Positions 1-10,614 of a stretch of 64,000 nt of DNA are shown in pieces. Numbering within the stretch: position 1 is the first letter of the stretch; each line of letters begins with the position of its first letter. Under the pieces are notes generated by a model. That model was not told where the DNA came from, searched no databases, and worked only from the letters and a program-made list of their open reading frames with translations. The stretch covers positions 1 to 64,000 of the forward strand of contig NZ_KB891328.1 of assembly GCF_000373385.1 (NCBI RefSeq), given 5' to 3'. The stretch is from Thiobacillus thioparus DSM 505. Its GTDB lineage: Bacteria > Pseudomonadota > Gammaproteobacteria > Burkholderiales > Thiobacillaceae. The position numbers and the translations under genes are program-made.

Positions 1-83
1 AGTCGGCCCAAGATCGCAAGATCGACGGCACCCAGACAATCCGAATGCGGGGTCAAGACCCAAACCTTGATCCCCCCCCCTTT

Positions 84-198
84 GTCTGACGACCATAGCA
101 GAGTGGAACCACCCCTTCCCATCCCGAACAGGACGGTGAAACGCTCCCGCGCCAATGATAGTAGGCACCTCGCCTGTGAAAGTAGGTCATCGTCAGAC
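84..198 (+). rRNA. rrf: 5S ribosomal RNA
   Basis: The first nine bases (GTCTGACGA, 84-92) pair perfectly with the last nine (TCGTCAGAC, 190-198), forming helix I of 5S rRNA. The interior carries the conserved loop text CCCATCCCGAACAG and a CGCCAATGATAGTAG-type 3' half. The length of about 115 nt is normal. Bases 1-83 look like the 23S-5S spacer; no 23S 3' end is visible, so the rest of the rRNA operon lies to the left of the window. An intrinsic terminator follows at 233-263. Confidence 0.96.
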
Positions 199-232
199 TC
201 CTTATCCGTATCCCTCAGCCGAGGGATACAAC

Positions 233-263
233 AAAACCCCCTCAACTCTTGAGGGGGTTTTTT
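233..263 (+). terminator. Intrinsic terminator of the rRNA operon
   Basis: A 13-bp perfect stem (AAAACCCCCTCAA, 233-245, with TTGAGGGGGTTTT, 249-261) has a 3-nt loop and runs into six T residues. It sits 35 nt after the 5S gene and before birA, so it should end rRNA transcription. Confidence 0.93.
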
Positions 264-307
264 ATTGCACGGAAAATTGCGCAGGCAAGCCATGTAAAAT
301 TGCGAAG

Positions 308-1303
308 GTGCATACCCGACCTCACAAAGCACTGTTCCGGCTCCTGCGCTGCCTGTCCGATGGCCGTTTTCATTCGGGTCAGGCGTTGGCGGATGAATTC
401 GGACTGTCCCGCTCCAGCATCTTCAACATCCTCGCGCAGGCCGAGTCCATGGGGCTGAGCATTCATGCGGTCCGCGGACGCGGATATCGCATGCCCGAAC
501 CCGTGGAATGGCTGGATGACACGGTTGTCGTGCGTCACATGGGCACAGCGGCCAGTCACTATTCGATACATGTGCTGGATAGTGTCGACTCGACCAACAC
601 GGCCTTGATGGTCGCTGCCCTGGATGGCGCTGCAGATGGAACGTTGTTCTGTGCGGAGCATCAATATACCGGCAGAGGACGGCGTGGCCGCCTGTGGCAT
701 TCGGTCGTAGGGGGCAGCCTCACATTTTCGGTGTTGTGGCGTTTCGAGTCGGGCTTGCAGTCGCTGGCAGGCCTGAGCTTGGTCGTGGGACTCGCCATCG
801 CACGCGCAGTGAACCGCCATAGTCGCCACATGGCCCGATTGAAATGGCCCAACGATATCCTGGTGGACTATCGCAAACTGGCTGGGATACTGGTCGAAGT
901 ACAGGGTGACATGCACGGCGCCGCTTTCGCCGTGGTGGGTGTCGGCTTGAACGTCAGGCTTAACGAGACACAACGCGACGCGGTCGATCAGGCCGTGGTC
1001 GATCTGGCTGAAATGGAGGTGACGGTGGGACGCAATCAACTGCTGGCTGACTGTCTGCTGGAACTGCACGCGGCGTCGAGCGTATTTCGCCAACATGGCT
1101 TTGCGGCCTTGCGCGAGGATTGGCAGGCTTTGGATGCCTATGCCGGTAGGGCGGTCGCGCTGACGTTACCGGATTCGCGCAGTGTTCAGGGGGTGGCATG
1201 CGGGGTCGACGAAACCGGCGCCTTTCTGTTGCGTGATGCGCAATCGAACTTGAGCCCATACAGCGGCGGCGAAATCAGCCTGCGTCTGGATGGTGCGCGA
1301 TGA
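308..1303 (+). CDS. birA: Bifunctional biotin ligase / biotin operon repressor BirA
   Basis: BirA makes biotinyl-AMP and transfers biotin to acetyl-CoA carboxylase carrier protein; versions with an N-terminal helix-turn-helix also repress biotin genes. From the GTG at 308 the protein has 331 residues, close to E. coli BirA. Residues 5-60 form the winged helix (FHSGQALADEFGLSRSSIF), and the biotin-binding loop GRGRRGR is at about 122-128, followed by LKWPNDI. The open frame runs back to 155, but that ATG lies inside the 5S gene and before its terminator, so it cannot be the start; GTG 308 is the first reasonable codon after the terminator. The stop overlaps the coaX start (ATGA), implying translational coupling. 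Confidence 0.9.
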   Translation: MHTRPHKALFRLLRCLSDGRFHSGQALADEFGLSRSSIFNILAQAESMGLSIHAVRGRGYRMPEPVEWLDDTVVVRHMGTAASHYSIHVLDSVDSTNTALMVAALDGAADGTLFCAEHQYTGRGRRGRLWHSVVGGSLTFSVLWRFESGLQSLAGLSLVVGLAIARAVNRHSRHMARLKWPNDILVDYRKLAGILVEVQGDMHGAAFAVVGVGLNVRLNETQRDAVDQAVVDLAEMEVTVGRNQLLADCLLELHAASSVFRQHGFAALREDWQALDAYAGRAVALTLPDSRSVQGVACGVDETGAFLLRDAQSNLSPYSGGEISLRLDGAR

Positions 1304-2034
1304 GTGGACGCCGCATCTTGCTTGATGCCGGAAACACACGCCTCAAATGGGCGGTGGTGGAGGATGGACATTGGCATGCGACCGGCCGGAGCGATTATTC
1401 CGACTGGTCTGCTTTGACGGCCCAACTGAAAGCGGACACCCATTGTTTTGTCGCCAGCGTGGCAAGCCTTGAACACGAACGGCAACTCGCCGCGCTTCTG
1501 GAAGTGGCCGGGCTCACTCCGGCCTGGTTGAGAGCCGAGACCCGTTTCGGGGATGTGAAAAATACCTATTCGAATCCGCACCAGTTGGGTGCGGATCGCT
1601 GGATGGGATTGATCGCGGCTCGCCAGCGCACAGATGAGGCGGTACTGGTGGTGTCGGTCGGCACGGCAATGACCGTGGATGCGTTGTCGGTCGACGGAAC
1701 ATTCCTGGGCGGGGTGATCGTGCCCGGCGTCCATTTGATGCAGCAGGCATTGCGACAAGGTACCTCACGGATCGATGAGGTGGTGGGGGCCTGGCAGGCT
1801 TTTCCCAATGCCACCGCTCCCGCTGTGCAAAGCGGGATCGTGGCAGCGTTGTGCGGCGCCATTGCGCAACAGCATGCACGTCTGGCCGAAGTTGCCGGCA
1901 TGGTGCCACGCTGTCTGCTTACTGGAGGCGATGCCGAGAAGGTATTGTCACACCTGAGAATATCGGCTGAGCATGTACCTGAACTGGTGTTGGAGGGAAT
2001 CGACTGCGTCGCCCGAGGAACTGCCGCTTCATGA
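1300..2034 (+). CDS. coaX: Type III pantothenate kinase
   Basis: CoaX phosphorylates pantothenate, the first step of CoA synthesis, and does not show the CoA feedback inhibition of the type I enzyme. The 244-residue protein opens with the ASKHA phosphate loop LLDAGNTRLKW and has GADRWMGL (about 98-105) and the second phosphate motif VSVGTAMTVD. It overlaps birA and the next gene by four bases each (ATGA), so the three are almost certainly one operon, an order common in betaproteobacteria. Confidence 0.93.
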   Translation: MSGRRILLDAGNTRLKWAVVEDGHWHATGRSDYSDWSALTAQLKADTHCFVASVASLEHERQLAALLEVAGLTPAWLRAETRFGDVKNTYSNPHQLGADRWMGLIAARQRTDEAVLVVSVGTAMTVDALSVDGTFLGGVIVPGVHLMQQALRQGTSRIDEVVGAWQAFPNATAPAVQSGIVAALCGAIAQQHARLAEVAGMVPRCLLTGGDAEKVLSHLRISAEHVPELVLEGIDCVARGTAAS

Positions 2035-2681
2035 AATGGATAGTCTGGACATTATTGGTCGTCAATCTCGCGGTGGCCGGGTTCTTTATCGGAAGCGAAA
2101 ACTGGACGCAGGCGGATGCCGGTCAGACAGCGTCGCTGAACGTGAATCATCTCAGTCTGCGTAGTCAGTCAGCGCCTGTACCCGGGGACGATGCATCGCC
2201 TGCAGCCGCTACGCCTACCGCGTTATGCATGGAATGGCGGGGGTTGAATCGCGGGGAGTTCGTCCAAGTACGCCAGCAGCTCAAATCGTTGGCGGGCGAA
2301 CGCGTGATGTCGTTCACCGAAGTGCCGCTGAATACACGGCAGTGGGTGATCTTTCCGCCCTTGCCCAGTGCGGAATCGGCCGCGGCCAAATTGAGCGAGC
2401 TGACAGCTGCAGGATTGACGGACGCATTTGTGGTCAAGGATGGCGATTGGCGCAATGCCATTTCGCTCGGTCTGTATGCCGACGCCGATGCGGCGCAACG
2501 GCGCATCCTTGAAGTGGAAGGCAAGGGCGTACTTGGAACCCGTGTCGAGGTGCTGCCGCGCCAGGGAACGGACTTCTACTTTGTGATCCGTAGCGAAGAC
2601 CCGGATACGCTGAAGAGCCTGAGCGGAATCAAGCAGGCCTACCCGAACAGCCGGCAGTCCCGCGTGGCCTGCCCGTCATGA
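2031..2681 (+). CDS. SPOR-domain membrane protein
   Basis: The 216-residue protein has an N-terminal transmembrane anchor (residues 3-20), a short linker and a C-terminal region of about 75 residues with SPOR-like text ([19 protein letters not shown], then a final strand TDFYFVIR). SPOR domains bind denuded peptidoglycan glycan at division sites, so a periplasmic, cell-wall-facing role is likely but not proven. It is the last gene of the birA-coaX operon and its end overlaps the converging ubiA by six bases. No catalytic motif is visible. Confidence 0.75.
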   Translation: MKWIVWTLLVVNLAVAGFFIGSENWTQADAGQTASLNVNHLSLRSQSAPVPGDDASPAAATPTALCMEWRGLNRGEFVQVRQQLKSLAGERVMSFTEVPLNTRQWVIFPPLPSAESAAAKLSELTAAGLTDAFVVKDGDWRNAISLGLYADADAAQRRILEVEGKGVLGTRVEVLPRQGTDFYFVIRSEDPDTLKSLSGIKQAYPNSRQSRVACPS

Positions 2682-3545
2682 GCCCCGCAGCAGGAAGTGG
2701 AGCGCGATGCCGCCGAACACCGCGGCACCGAACCAGGTGTTGTGCAGGAAGGCGCGGAAGCATTGCTTCGGTTCGCGCAGCCGGATCAGTTTCATGTGGT
2801 AAAGCGCGATCGCTGCAGCCACGGCCAGCCCGCCGTAGAACGCCATGCCCATCCCCCGCTGCCAGCCGACCCAGCCGAGCAGGCCCAGCGTCGCAACATA
2901 GCACAGCGCGATGGCGGCAAGATCGTATCGGCCGAAGGTGATGGCCGACGTTTTGATGCCGATCTTGAGATCGTCTTCGCGGTCGACCAGCGCATATTCG
3001 GTGTCGTAGGCAATCGCCCAAAAAACGTTGGCGCCCAGCAGGATCCAGGCCTCGCGCGGAACCTCGCCCCACAGCGCGGCGTAGCTCATCGGGATGCCGA
3101 AGCCGAACGCGATGCCGAGATAGGCCTGCGGAATCGCGAAGAAGCGTTTGGTGAAGGGGTAGCTGGCCGCCAGAAAGAGTGCGACCACGGACAGTTTCAA
3201 CACCAGCGTGTTGAGCGGCAGGATCAGAAGGAAAGCCAGCAGCGACAGGCCGGCCGCCAACAGCAGGGCTTCTTTGGGCGATACCTTGCCGGCCGCCAAT
3301 GGACGTTCACGGGTACGCGCCACGTGAGGGTCGAAATCGCGGTCGGCATAGTCGTTCATGACGCAGCCGGCCGAACGCATCAGCACGACGCCCATGACGA
3401 AAATCCACAGGATCAGCCAACTTGGGCTGCCGTTGCTGGCAAGCCATTGCGCCCACAGGGTGGGCCACATCAGCAGCAGGATGCCGATCGGCTTGTCGAG
3501 CCGCATCAATTTTTCGTAATGGGACAGGCGTTCGGTCAGGGTCAT
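2676..3545 (-). CDS. ubiA: 4-hydroxybenzoate octaprenyltransferase
   Basis: UbiA attaches the polyprenyl tail to 4-hydroxybenzoate in ubiquinone synthesis, in the inner membrane. The 289-residue protein has about eight hydrophobic segments and both Asp-rich prenyl-diphosphate motifs of the family: [19 protein letters not shown] (first) and [14 protein letters not shown] (second). The open frame extends 27 codons upstream, but ATG 3545 (MTLTERL) gives the family length and overlaps ubiC by four bases. With ubiC directly upstream, the two successive enzymes of the pathway are translationally coupled. Confidence 0.95.
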   Translation of the reverse strand: MTLTERLSHYEKLMRLDKPIGILLLMWPTLWAQWLASNGSPSWLILWIFVMGVVLMRSAGCVMNDYADRDFDPHVARTRERPLAAGKVSPKEALLLAAGLSLLAFLLILPLNTLVLKLSVVALFLAASYPFTKRFFAIPQAYLGIAFGFGIPMSYAALWGEVPREAWILLGANVFWAIAYDTEYALVDREDDLKIGIKTSAITFGRYDLAAIALCYVATLGLLGWVGWQRGMGMAFYGGLAVAAAIALYHMKLIRLREPKQCFRAFLHNTWFGAAVFGGIALHFLLRGS

Positions 3546-4123
3546 GGCGTGTCGATGGCCGGCAGAAAGACTTCGGTTACCAGGAGCGGATGGCGGTTGA
3601 GGCAGAAAACGGAACGGCGTGCCCACAAGCTGCTGGTCACTGCCTGCTGCTTGGCCGCAGCGCGATAGAGCGGGTGGTCGTTCCGCACGCGGCGATAGGC
3701 CAGGGGTTGGCGTTCGATGCGATGGTCGCTGAACAGGGCTTCGCCAAGCGAACGGCTACCGAGTCGAGTGATGCCGTTCCAGCCGCCGCGCAGGCCGGCG
3801 GACGGCAGCACGCTGTGGGCAAACACCACTGGCACGTCATTGCACAGCAACAGGACTTCGCGCACATAGACGCGGGTGCCAGGCGTTACGCCCAGAAGTG
3901 CGTATTCGTCCGCGTTGGCGCGCGCCAGCCTGGTCTCGAGCGGCACCACGCGAAACGATGTACAGCGTGATTTCAGGCGCCGGGTCAGCGAACCGTGGTC
4001 GCTGAGCCAGAAGCGTAGCGAGCGCGGGAGCGAAAATGGGTGGGCAAGCCAGCCCTGCCGGGAATCGAGCACGGCGAACCGTTCATCATGTGGAAAGTCG
4101 GCATTATGCCGCAGCGACGGCAT
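3542..4123 (-). CDS. ubiC: Chorismate pyruvate-lyase
   Basis: UbiC splits chorismate into pyruvate and 4-hydroxybenzoate, supplying the substrate of UbiA. The 193-residue protein fits the family: the N-terminal [13 protein letters not shown] motif (around 40-53), the central [21 protein letters not shown] core and a C-terminal PLYR. Its ATG (4123-4121) directly follows the recG stop with no gap, so it is at the distal end of a long minus-strand operon. Confidence 0.9.
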   Translation of the reverse strand: MPSLRHNADFPHDERFAVLDSRQGWLAHPFSLPRSLRFWLSDHGSLTRRLKSRCTSFRVVPLETRLARANADEYALLGVTPGTRVYVREVLLLCNDVPVVFAHSVLPSAGLRGGWNGITRLGSRSLGEALFSDHRIERQPLAYRRVRNDHPLYRAAAKQQAVTSSLWARRSVFCLNRHPLLVTEVFLPAIDTP

Positions 4124-6160
4124 CTAGATCGACGTCAGTGCCTGCCGCTGGCCGATCCATCGCTCCATGTGGCGCGCAGCGATGTCGGGGTGGTGGGCGA
4201 GACAGCGTTGTGCCAGGTTGCGCGCGGCTTCCAGCAGCGCGATGTCGCGTTCCAGATCGGCGAAGCGCAGCATCGGCAGGCCGCTCTGGCGGTGTCCGAG
4301 CAACTCGCCTGGCCCGCGCAGCAGCAGGTCCTGGCGTGCGATTTCGAAGCCGTCGGTGAGCTCGAAGATCACCTTGAGCCGTGCCCGTGCCAGTTCCGAC
4401 AGCGGTGTCTCGTAGAGCAGCACGCACACCGACTCGCGGCTGCCGCGTCCGACGCGCCCGCGCAGCTGGTGCAGCTGCGCGAGCCCCATGCGTTCGGCGT
4501 GCTCGATCACCATTAGCGCGGCATTGGACACGTCGACGCCGACCTCGATGACGGTGGTCGCCACCAGCAGATCGATGGCGTGTGCCTGGAAAGCGGCCAT
4601 CACCGCCTGTTTTTCGTCCGGCTTCAGCCGCCCGTGTACCAGGCCGATGCGCAGTTCCGGCAACTGTTCCGTTAATGTTGCATAGGTATCCTGCGCAGTC
4701 TGCAATTGCAGCTTTTCCGACTCCTCGATCAGCGGGCACACCCAATAGGCCTGGCCGCCGGCGAGACAGGCTTCGCGCACGCGCGCCAAGACGTCGTCGC
4801 GGCGCGCGGCACCCACTAATTTTGTGACGATAGGCGTGCGGCCCGGTGGCAGTTCGTCGATCACCGAGACGTCGAGATCGGCAAAAAAGCTCATTGCCAG
4901 TGTGCGCGGGATTGGCGTCGCGCTCATCATTAACTGATGCGGTTCCGCACCCTTCTGCATCAGCGCCAGACGCTGACCGACGCCGAAACGGTGCTGTTCG
5001 TCGACTACTGCCACACCCAGTCGCTGGAAGCTGCCGGCTTCCTGGAACAGCGCGTGAGTGCCGAATGCAAGGTCGGCTTCGCCCGCAGCGATCGCCTGCC
5101 AGGCGGCATTGCGTTCGGCCTTGCGCTGGCTGCCCGAGACCCACGCGCAGCGCACGTCCAGTGCTGACAGAAGTGGCGCCAGCTTGCGGTAATGCTGTTC
5201 GGCGAGGATTTCGGTCGGTGCCATGAAAGCGGCCTGAAAGCCGTTTTCGATCGCCTGCAGGCAGGCGAGCGCCGCCACCACCGTCTTGCCGCTGCCGACG
5301 TCGCCCTGCAGCAGGCGCCGCATCGGGTGCGGTTGCGCCAGGTCGGTGCTGATCTCCTGCCAGGTACGTGCCTGCGCCGCGGTCAGTGCAAACGGTAATG
5401 CGCGGGTGAACGCGCTCGTCAGGTGCTGACGCGCAGGCAACGGTTGGGTCGGGCGCGAGGTGCGTTGCTGACGCGCGGTGGCCAGCGACAGCTGCTGCGC
5501 CAGCAGTTCGTCGAAGGCGAGCCGTTGCCAGGCCGGATGGCGGCGCGATTCCAGATCGCTCACCGCACATTCGAGCGGCGGCTGGTGCAGCAGGCGGATG
5601 CTGGCTTCCAGTTCCGGCAGATCAAGCTTTGCCAGCCAGTCGGCGGGGAGGGTGTCCGCGATCGGTGCCGCCAGTGCCCGCTCGACCAGCTTGCGCAGCG
5701 TGGCCTGCCCGAGGCCGGCGGTGGTGGGATAGACAGGCGTCAGTTGCGTCGGCAGGGGCGTGTCGTCGTCGGCCTTGGCAAAGCGCGGATGCACCATCTC
5801 CAGCCCTAGAAACCCGCCGCGCACCTCGCCGTTGAACCGGAAGCTTGCGCCCGGTTGAAACAGCTTGAGGTGGCTGGGATAGAAGTTCAGGAAGCGGATG
5901 CCGAGCACGCCGCCGGCGTCCTCCACGGTCACCGTCAGCATGCGGCGCGGCCGGTAGGCGACGCTGGCCTCGCGCACCACTGCCTGCACCTGCGCCGTTT
6001 CGCCCGGTAGCAGGTCGCGGATCGGCGTGATGCGGGTTTCGTCTTCCCAGCGCAACGGCAGGTGCAGTACCAGGTCGGCGTCGCGGGTGAGGCCCAGTTT
6101 GGCGAGTTTGGCTGCGAGTGCCGGACTGACCGGGAAGGAAAACGGCGACGCCGTCTTCAA
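4124..6160 (-). CDS. recG: ATP-dependent DNA helicase RecG
   Basis: RecG remodels stalled replication forks and branch-migrates Holliday junctions. The 678-residue protein has the N-terminal wedge/OB region (about 1-160), Walker A GDVGSGKTVVA, the DEQHRFGVGQR motif II region, SATPIPRTLAMS (motif III), and C-terminal motifs ATTVIEVGVDV and HQLRGRVGRG. The length is normal. It starts four bases after the ridA stop and is part of the yicC-gmk-rpoZ-spoT-ridA-recG-ubiC-ubiA strand. Confidence 0.97.
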   Translation of the reverse strand: MKTASPFSFPVSPALAAKLAKLGLTRDADLVLHLPLRWEDETRITPIRDLLPGETAQVQAVVREASVAYRPRRMLTVTVEDAGGVLGIRFLNFYPSHLKLFQPGASFRFNGEVRGGFLGLEMVHPRFAKADDDTPLPTQLTPVYPTTAGLGQATLRKLVERALAAPIADTLPADWLAKLDLPELEASIRLLHQPPLECAVSDLESRRHPAWQRLAFDELLAQQLSLATARQQRTSRPTQPLPARQHLTSAFTRALPFALTAAQARTWQEISTDLAQPHPMRRLLQGDVGSGKTVVAALACLQAIENGFQAAFMAPTEILAEQHYRKLAPLLSALDVRCAWVSGSQRKAERNAAWQAIAAGEADLAFGTHALFQEAGSFQRLGVAVVDEQHRFGVGQRLALMQKGAEPHQLMMSATPIPRTLAMSFFADLDVSVIDELPPGRTPIVTKLVGAARRDDVLARVREACLAGGQAYWVCPLIEESEKLQLQTAQDTYATLTEQLPELRIGLVHGRLKPDEKQAVMAAFQAHAIDLLVATTVIEVGVDVSNAALMVIEHAERMGLAQLHQLRGRVGRGSRESVCVLLYETPLSELARARLKVIFELTDGFEIARQDLLLRGPGELLGHRQSGLPMLRFADLERDIALLEAARNLAQRCLAHHPDIAARHMERWIGQRQALTSI

Positions 6161-6164
6161 ATGC

Positions 6165-6545
6165 CTAGTCCAGGGCCATCACGGCGTCGGCCTCGACCAG
6201 CGCACCACGCGGCAGCGCGGCCACGCCGACCGCGGCACGCGCCGGGTAGGGCTGACTGAAGTAGCCGGCCATGATCTCGTTGACCTTGGGGAAGTGGCCG
6301 AGGTCGGTAAGGAAGACGTTCAGCTTCACCACGTCGGCCAGCGAACCGCCTGCCGCAGTTGCAACGGCGGCCAGATTCTTGAACACCTGGTGGATTTGCG
6401 CCTCGATGCCGTCGACCAGCTGCATCGAGTGGGGGTCGAGGCCGATCTGGCCGGACATGTATACGGTGTGGTCGATCCGTACGGCCTGCGAGTAGGTTCC
6501 GATCGCGGCCGGCGCGTCGGCGGTCTGGATGATGCGTTTGTTCAT
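6165..6545 (-). CDS. ridA: RidA family reactive-intermediate deaminase
   Basis: RidA proteins hydrolyse reactive enamine/imine products of PLP enzymes such as threonine dehydratase. The 126-residue protein has [36 protein letters not shown] and [19 protein letters not shown], including the Arg of the PARAAV motif that binds substrate carboxylate. ATG 6545 gives the standard length; the longer open frame upstream is the shadow of spoT. The close spacing to spoT (20 bases) and recG supports co-transcription. Confidence 0.95.
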   Translation of the reverse strand: MNKRIIQTADAPAAIGTYSQAVRIDHTVYMSGQIGLDPHSMQLVDGIEAQIHQVFKNLAAVATAAGGSLADVVKLNVFLTDLGHFPKVNEIMAGYFSQPYPARAAVGVAALPRGALVEADAVMALD

Positions 6546-6565
6546 ACTGGATTCCTGGAGCCTGA

Positions 6566-8710
6566 TTATTGAGATTGCGCTGCGCGGCCGTCCTTCTTGC
6601 CCTTGATGCGGAAAATCCGCACCACGTCGGGCAGCACGCGCAGGCCGCGCATGACGCGTGCGAGGTGCATGCGGTTTTCCACCTGCACGGTGAAGAACAG
6701 CACGGTATAGGGGCTGCCGTCCTCTTCCTCCATCGCGACGTTGCCGATGTTGGAGCCGTGTTCGGCGATCGCGGCCGCGACCTTGGCCAGCACGCCGCGC
6801 TGGTTGCCGACGACGACCTTGATCGAGACGTCGAACATGTGGCCGGGTTCGGCTTCCCATTCGACATCCAGCCATTTGTCGGGGTCGGTGCGAAAGGCGC
6901 GGATTGACGGGCAGTCGTGGGTATGGATGATGAGACCGCGTTCCTTGTGGATGAAGCCGAGAATGGGGTCGCCGGGAATCGGGTGGCAGCATTGCGCCAG
7001 TTCGACTGCGATACCTTCGGTGCCGCGAATGCTGATGGCGTGAGGATGCGCCGGCTCGCCGGTTTTTTCGCCCTGCACGTGCAGCAGCTGGTGGGCGACC
7101 ACCAGTGGCAGTTTTCTGCCCAGCCCGATCCCGGCGAACAGTTCCTGCCGGTTTTGCAGGCCGTAGTCCTTGACCACACGCTCCCACACCGCCGGATCGG
7201 GCGCAGTCGCCTCCGGGTTGAGCGCGGCGATGGCGTGGTTGAGCAGACGCTCGCCCAGTGCTGCCGCCTCTTCCACGCGCGTGTTGCGCAGGTAGTTGCG
7301 GATGTGCGAGCGCGCCTTGCCGGTGACGACGAAATTGAGCCAGGCCGCATTGGGGCTGGCGTTGGCCGATGTGAGAATCTCGACGTGGTCGCCGTTCCTG
7401 AGCTGGGTCCGCAGGGGCATCAGCTCGTAATTGATCTTCACCGCGATGCAGTGTCGGCCGACGTCGGTATGCACGGCAAAGGCGAAGTCCACCGCCGTGG
7501 CGCCACGCGGCAGCGCCATGATCTTGCCCTTGGGGGTGAACACATAGACTTCGTCCGGAAACAAATCGACCTTGATGTGTTCGAGAAATTCGGGCGAATC
7601 GCCGTGATCCGCCTGGATGTCGAGCAGCGACTGCAACCAGCGATGGGTACGCGTCTGCACGTCGTTCAGCGCGGCATCAGCCGACTTGTACATCCAGTGC
7701 GAGGCGACGCCGGACTCGGCCAGACGGTTCATGTCGGTGGTGCGGATCTGGATTTCGATCGGGGTGCCGTTGGGGCCGAACAGGATGGAATGCAGCGACT
7801 GGTAGCCGTTGGCCTTGGGGATCGCGATGTAGTCCTTGAACTTGCCGGGGATCGGTTTGTACAGCGAATGCAGGGCGCCCAGCGCCAGGTAGCAGGTGGG
7901 CTGGTCGCGCACCACCACGCGAAAGCCGTAGATGTCGAACACCTCGGAGAAAGCCAGGTTCTTTTCCTGCATCTTGCGGTAGATGCTGTAGAGGTGTTTC
8001 TCGCGGCCGGTGATGGTGGCCTCGATCTTGCACTGCTCGAGCTTGTCCTGCAGCGCGATCTTGACCTTGTCGACCAGTTCGCGGCGGTTGCCGCGTGCCG
8101 CCTTCACTGCCTTGGACAGCACCTGGTAGCGGTTGGGGTGGCTGTAGCGGAAGCCGAGGTCTTCCAGTTCCTGGTAGACCGAGTGCAGCCCCAGCCGGTT
8201 GGCGATCGGCGCGTAGATCTCCAGCGTTTCGGTAGCGATGCGGCGGCGCTTTTCGGCCGGCATCGCGCCCATGGTGTGCATGTTGTGCAGGCGGTCGGCC
8301 AACTTGACCAGGATGACCCGCACGTCCTGCGCCATCGCCAGCAGCATCTTGCGGAAGTTCTCCGCCTGCGCGTGCTGCTCGGAGGCGAATGCGAGCTTGT
8401 CGAGCTTGGAGACCCCCTCGACCAGCAACGCGACCGGCTTGCCGAAGCGCGCCTCGATTTCGCTTGCCGTGGCCGGTGTGTCTTCGACCACGTCGTGGAG
8501 TAGCGCGGCGCACAGGGTCTGCGCGTCGAGATGCCAGCCGGCGAGGATGCCGGCGACGGCAAGCGGATGGGAGATGTAGGGTTCGCCGCTCTTGCGGAAT
8601 TGGCCTTCGTGGGCGCGGCGGCTGAATTCGTAGGCGTCTTCAATGGTGCCGACTTCGTCCGCCGGCAGGTAGGCCAGGGCCGGGCGCAGTGATTCGAACT
8701 CGTGCGTCAT
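6566..8710 (-). CDS. spoT: Bifunctional (p)ppGpp synthetase/hydrolase SpoT
   Basis: This enzyme makes and degrades the stringent alarmone. In order the 714-residue protein has an HD hydrolase domain with [10 protein letters not shown], a synthetase domain with [21 protein letters not shown] and ANGYQSLHS, a TGS domain ([23 protein letters not shown]) and a C-terminal ACT domain. Both catalytic halves look intact: the HD pair is in the HDVVEDTP motif and the synthetase retains the YQSLH region. ATG 8710 ([10 protein letters not shown]) is chosen because the longer frame to 8785 would run into rpoZ. It lies between rpoZ and ridA, the usual order. Confidence 0.95.
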   Translation of the reverse strand: MTHEFESLRPALAYLPADEVGTIEDAYEFSRRAHEGQFRKSGEPYISHPLAVAGILAGWHLDAQTLCAALLHDVVEDTPATASEIEARFGKPVALLVEGVSKLDKLAFASEQHAQAENFRKMLLAMAQDVRVILVKLADRLHNMHTMGAMPAEKRRRIATETLEIYAPIANRLGLHSVYQELEDLGFRYSHPNRYQVLSKAVKAARGNRRELVDKVKIALQDKLEQCKIEATITGREKHLYSIYRKMQEKNLAFSEVFDIYGFRVVVRDQPTCYLALGALHSLYKPIPGKFKDYIAIPKANGYQSLHSILFGPNGTPIEIQIRTTDMNRLAESGVASHWMYKSADAALNDVQTRTHRWLQSLLDIQADHGDSPEFLEHIKVDLFPDEVYVFTPKGKIMALPRGATAVDFAFAVHTDVGRHCIAVKINYELMPLRTQLRNGDHVEILTSANASPNAAWLNFVVTGKARSHIRNYLRNTRVEEAAALGERLLNHAIAALNPEATAPDPAVWERVVKDYGLQNRQELFAGIGLGRKLPLVVAHQLLHVQGEKTGEPAHPHAISIRGTEGIAVELAQCCHPIPGDPILGFIHKERGLIIHTHDCPSIRAFRTDPDKWLDVEWEAEPGHMFDVSIKVVVGNQRGVLAKVAAAIAEHGSNIGNVAMEEEDGSPYTVLFFTVQVENRMHLARVMRGLRVLPDVVRIFRIKGKKDGRAAQSQ

Positions 8711-8756
8711 CGACGGCGCGAGGCGTGCGTGCGCCGTCGATCGTTCTGGTGAGGGA

Positions 8757-8960
8757 TCAGGCGCGGCCCCGGTTGAGGATCTCACGACCGACCTTGCTCG
8801 CAGCGATTTCGCGCAATGCGGTGACGATGGGTTTGTCCTTCGACTCGACCATCGGTTGCGAGCCCTGCGCCAGCTGGCGTGCGCGATAGGTCACGGCGAG
8901 GGTCAACTCGAAGCGGTTGGGGAACATCTCGATGCAGTCATCAACGGTAATGCGGGCCAT
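8757..8960 (-). CDS. rpoZ: RNA polymerase omega subunit
   Basis: Omega helps assemble RNA polymerase and forms part of the ppGpp site. The 67-residue protein begins [19 protein letters not shown] and continues [11 protein letters not shown], the invariant N-terminal half of the family, with an EI-rich C-terminus. It sits between gmk and spoT, the conserved order. Confidence 0.96.
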   Translation of the reverse strand: MARITVDDCIEMFPNRFELTLAVTYRARQLAQGSQPMVESKDKPIVTALREIAASKVGREILNRGRA

Positions 8961-8988
8961 ATGGATACTCCAGCTTCAGGGGTGGTAC

Positions 8989-9618
8989 TCAGATACGTCG
9001 GAATTCCTCGAACAGCGCGGTATGCCGCTTGAGCTGTCGCGCCGCTTCGAGGCGAATGCTGCGGGTGATCGCGACCAGGTCCTGCAGGGCATGGTCGAAG
9101 TCATCGTTCACGATTATATAGTCGAACGCATCGGCATGAGCGACGTCGTGGGCGGCGGCGGCCAAGCGGCGTTCGATCACCTCGTCGCTGTCCTGGCCGC
9201 GCCCGGCCAGACGGGTGCGCAGCGCATTGAACGACGGCGGCAGGATGAAAATCGACGCGGATTGCGGGAAATGCTGCCGCACCTGCTCGGCGCCCTGCCA
9301 GTCGATCTCCAGCAGAACGTCGCGGCCGGCGTTGAGATCGCGGCCGATGCTGCCTTTCGAGGTGCCATAGAAATTGCCGTATACCTCGGCGTGTTCGAGA
9401 AACTCGCCTTCGGCCAGCATGATTTCGAAGCGTTCATGGTTCACGAAGTGGTAGTCGCGGCCGTCGGTTTCGCCCGGTCGCGGGGGCCGGGTCGTGTAGG
9501 ACACCGACAGGCGGATGCCGGGGTCGGTTTTCAGCAGTGCCTTGACCAGACTGGTCTTGCCGGCACCTGACGGGGCGCTGACGATGTAAAGCACGCCTTC
9601 GCTGGAGAGAGGGGTCAT
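8989..9618 (-). CDS. gmk: Guanylate kinase
   Basis: Gmk phosphorylates GMP to GDP. The protein carries the P-loop [15 protein letters not shown], the GMP-binding [19 protein letters not shown] stretch and the lid region. Two starts are possible: ATG 9642 (217 residues, overlapping yicC by eight bases) and ATG 9618 (209 residues). The second is preferred because GGAAAA lies just upstream and family members start close to the P-loop strand. Confidence 0.94.
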   Translation of the reverse strand: MTPLSSEGVLYIVSAPSGAGKTSLVKALLKTDPGIRLSVSYTTRPPRPGETDGRDYHFVNHERFEIMLAEGEFLEHAEVYGNFYGTSKGSIGRDLNAGRDVLLEIDWQGAEQVRQHFPQSASIFILPPSFNALRTRLAGRGQDSDEVIERRLAAAAHDVAHADAFDYIIVNDDFDHALQDLVAITRSIRLEAARQLKRHTALFEEFRRI

Positions 9619-9634
9619 GGCTGTTTTCCGGTTG

Positions 9635-10501
9635 TCATTCAATGTTCTGGATCTGCTCGCGCATCTGTTCGATCAGCACCTTGAGCTCGAGCGATACGCG
9701 CGAGGTTTCCACCGCGACCGATTTCGATCCCAGGGTATTGGCTTCACGATGCAGTTCCTGCATCAGGAAATCGAGCCGCTTGCCGACCGCACCGGCCTGA
9801 TTCAGCACGCGGCGAACCTCGGTAAAGTGGGTGGTGAGGCGCGAGCATTCCTCGTCGATATCGGCTTTCTGCGCCGCCAGCGCGACTTCCTGCGCCAGCC
9901 GTTCGTGGCCGGCCTCGCCCAGCGCCTCGCGCAGGCGTTCCGCCAGCTTGTCGCGCTGGGCGGCCGCCAGCGCGGGTAGCAGAGGCTGCAGGCCGGCCAC
10001 CTGCGCTTCGGCGGAAGCCAGGCGGTCGAGAATGTGCTGTTTCAGCTTGGCGCCTTCGCGCTGGCGGCTCTCCACCAGTTCGTCCAATGTGGCACGCATC
10101 CCCGCCAGTGCCGCTTCGTTCAGCGCTTCCTGGGACAGGGCGCCGGATTGCATGGCGCCAGGCCAGCGCAGGATCTCGTTGACGGAAAGCGGCGCGCTGC
10201 CGGGCAGGCGCTGCAGGACGTCCGTCTGCCAGTGCGCCAGTCGCTCAAGAATGTCCGGGTTTAGGCCGTTATCCAGCGAGGCGGCGGGAAGTATGGCGAG
10301 GCCGATGCGGCACTCCACCTTGCCACGCGCCATACGCTGCTGGATCAGTTCGCGCAGTTGCGGTTCCAGGGCACGGAATTCGTCGGCCAGGCGAAAATGC
10401 AGTTCCAGGTAGCGCTGGTTGACGCTGCGCAGGTCGATATTGACGCTGGCGTGGTCGAGATTGAGGCTGTGGGCGGCGAACCCGGTCATGCTGGTGGTCA
10501 T
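9635..10501 (-). CDS. YicC family endoribonuclease-like protein
   Basis: The 288-residue protein begins [17 protein letters not shown] and contains [20 protein letters not shown] and the C-terminal [18 protein letters not shown], both hallmarks of the YicC/YloC family. Members are associated with stationary-phase survival, and some act as endoribonucleases. It is the first gene of the long minus-strand operon and is followed by gmk. Confidence 0.92.
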   Translation of the reverse strand: MTTSMTGFAAHSLNLDHASVNIDLRSVNQRYLELHFRLADEFRALEPQLRELIQQRMARGKVECRIGLAILPAASLDNGLNPDILERLAHWQTDVLQRLPGSAPLSVNEILRWPGAMQSGALSQEALNEAALAGMRATLDELVESRQREGAKLKQHILDRLASAEAQVAGLQPLLPALAAAQRDKLAERLREALGEAGHERLAQEVALAAQKADIDEECSRLTTHFTEVRRVLNQAGAVGKRLDFLMQELHREANTLGSKSVAVETSRVSLELKVLIEQMREQIQNIE

Positions 10502-10614
10502 GAAGGATGGTCAAATAAGTTATTGGGTGATTGAGAATGGTGCCGGCATGCAGCCGGTAGTGGATTTTGCCGGCTTTGCCAGCTAGAAATAGAAAAGATA
10601 ATAGACGTTCGATT

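Noticed and set aside
155-307. N-terminal extension of birA to ATG 155
   Set aside because: It would begin inside the 5S gene and cross the rRNA terminator.
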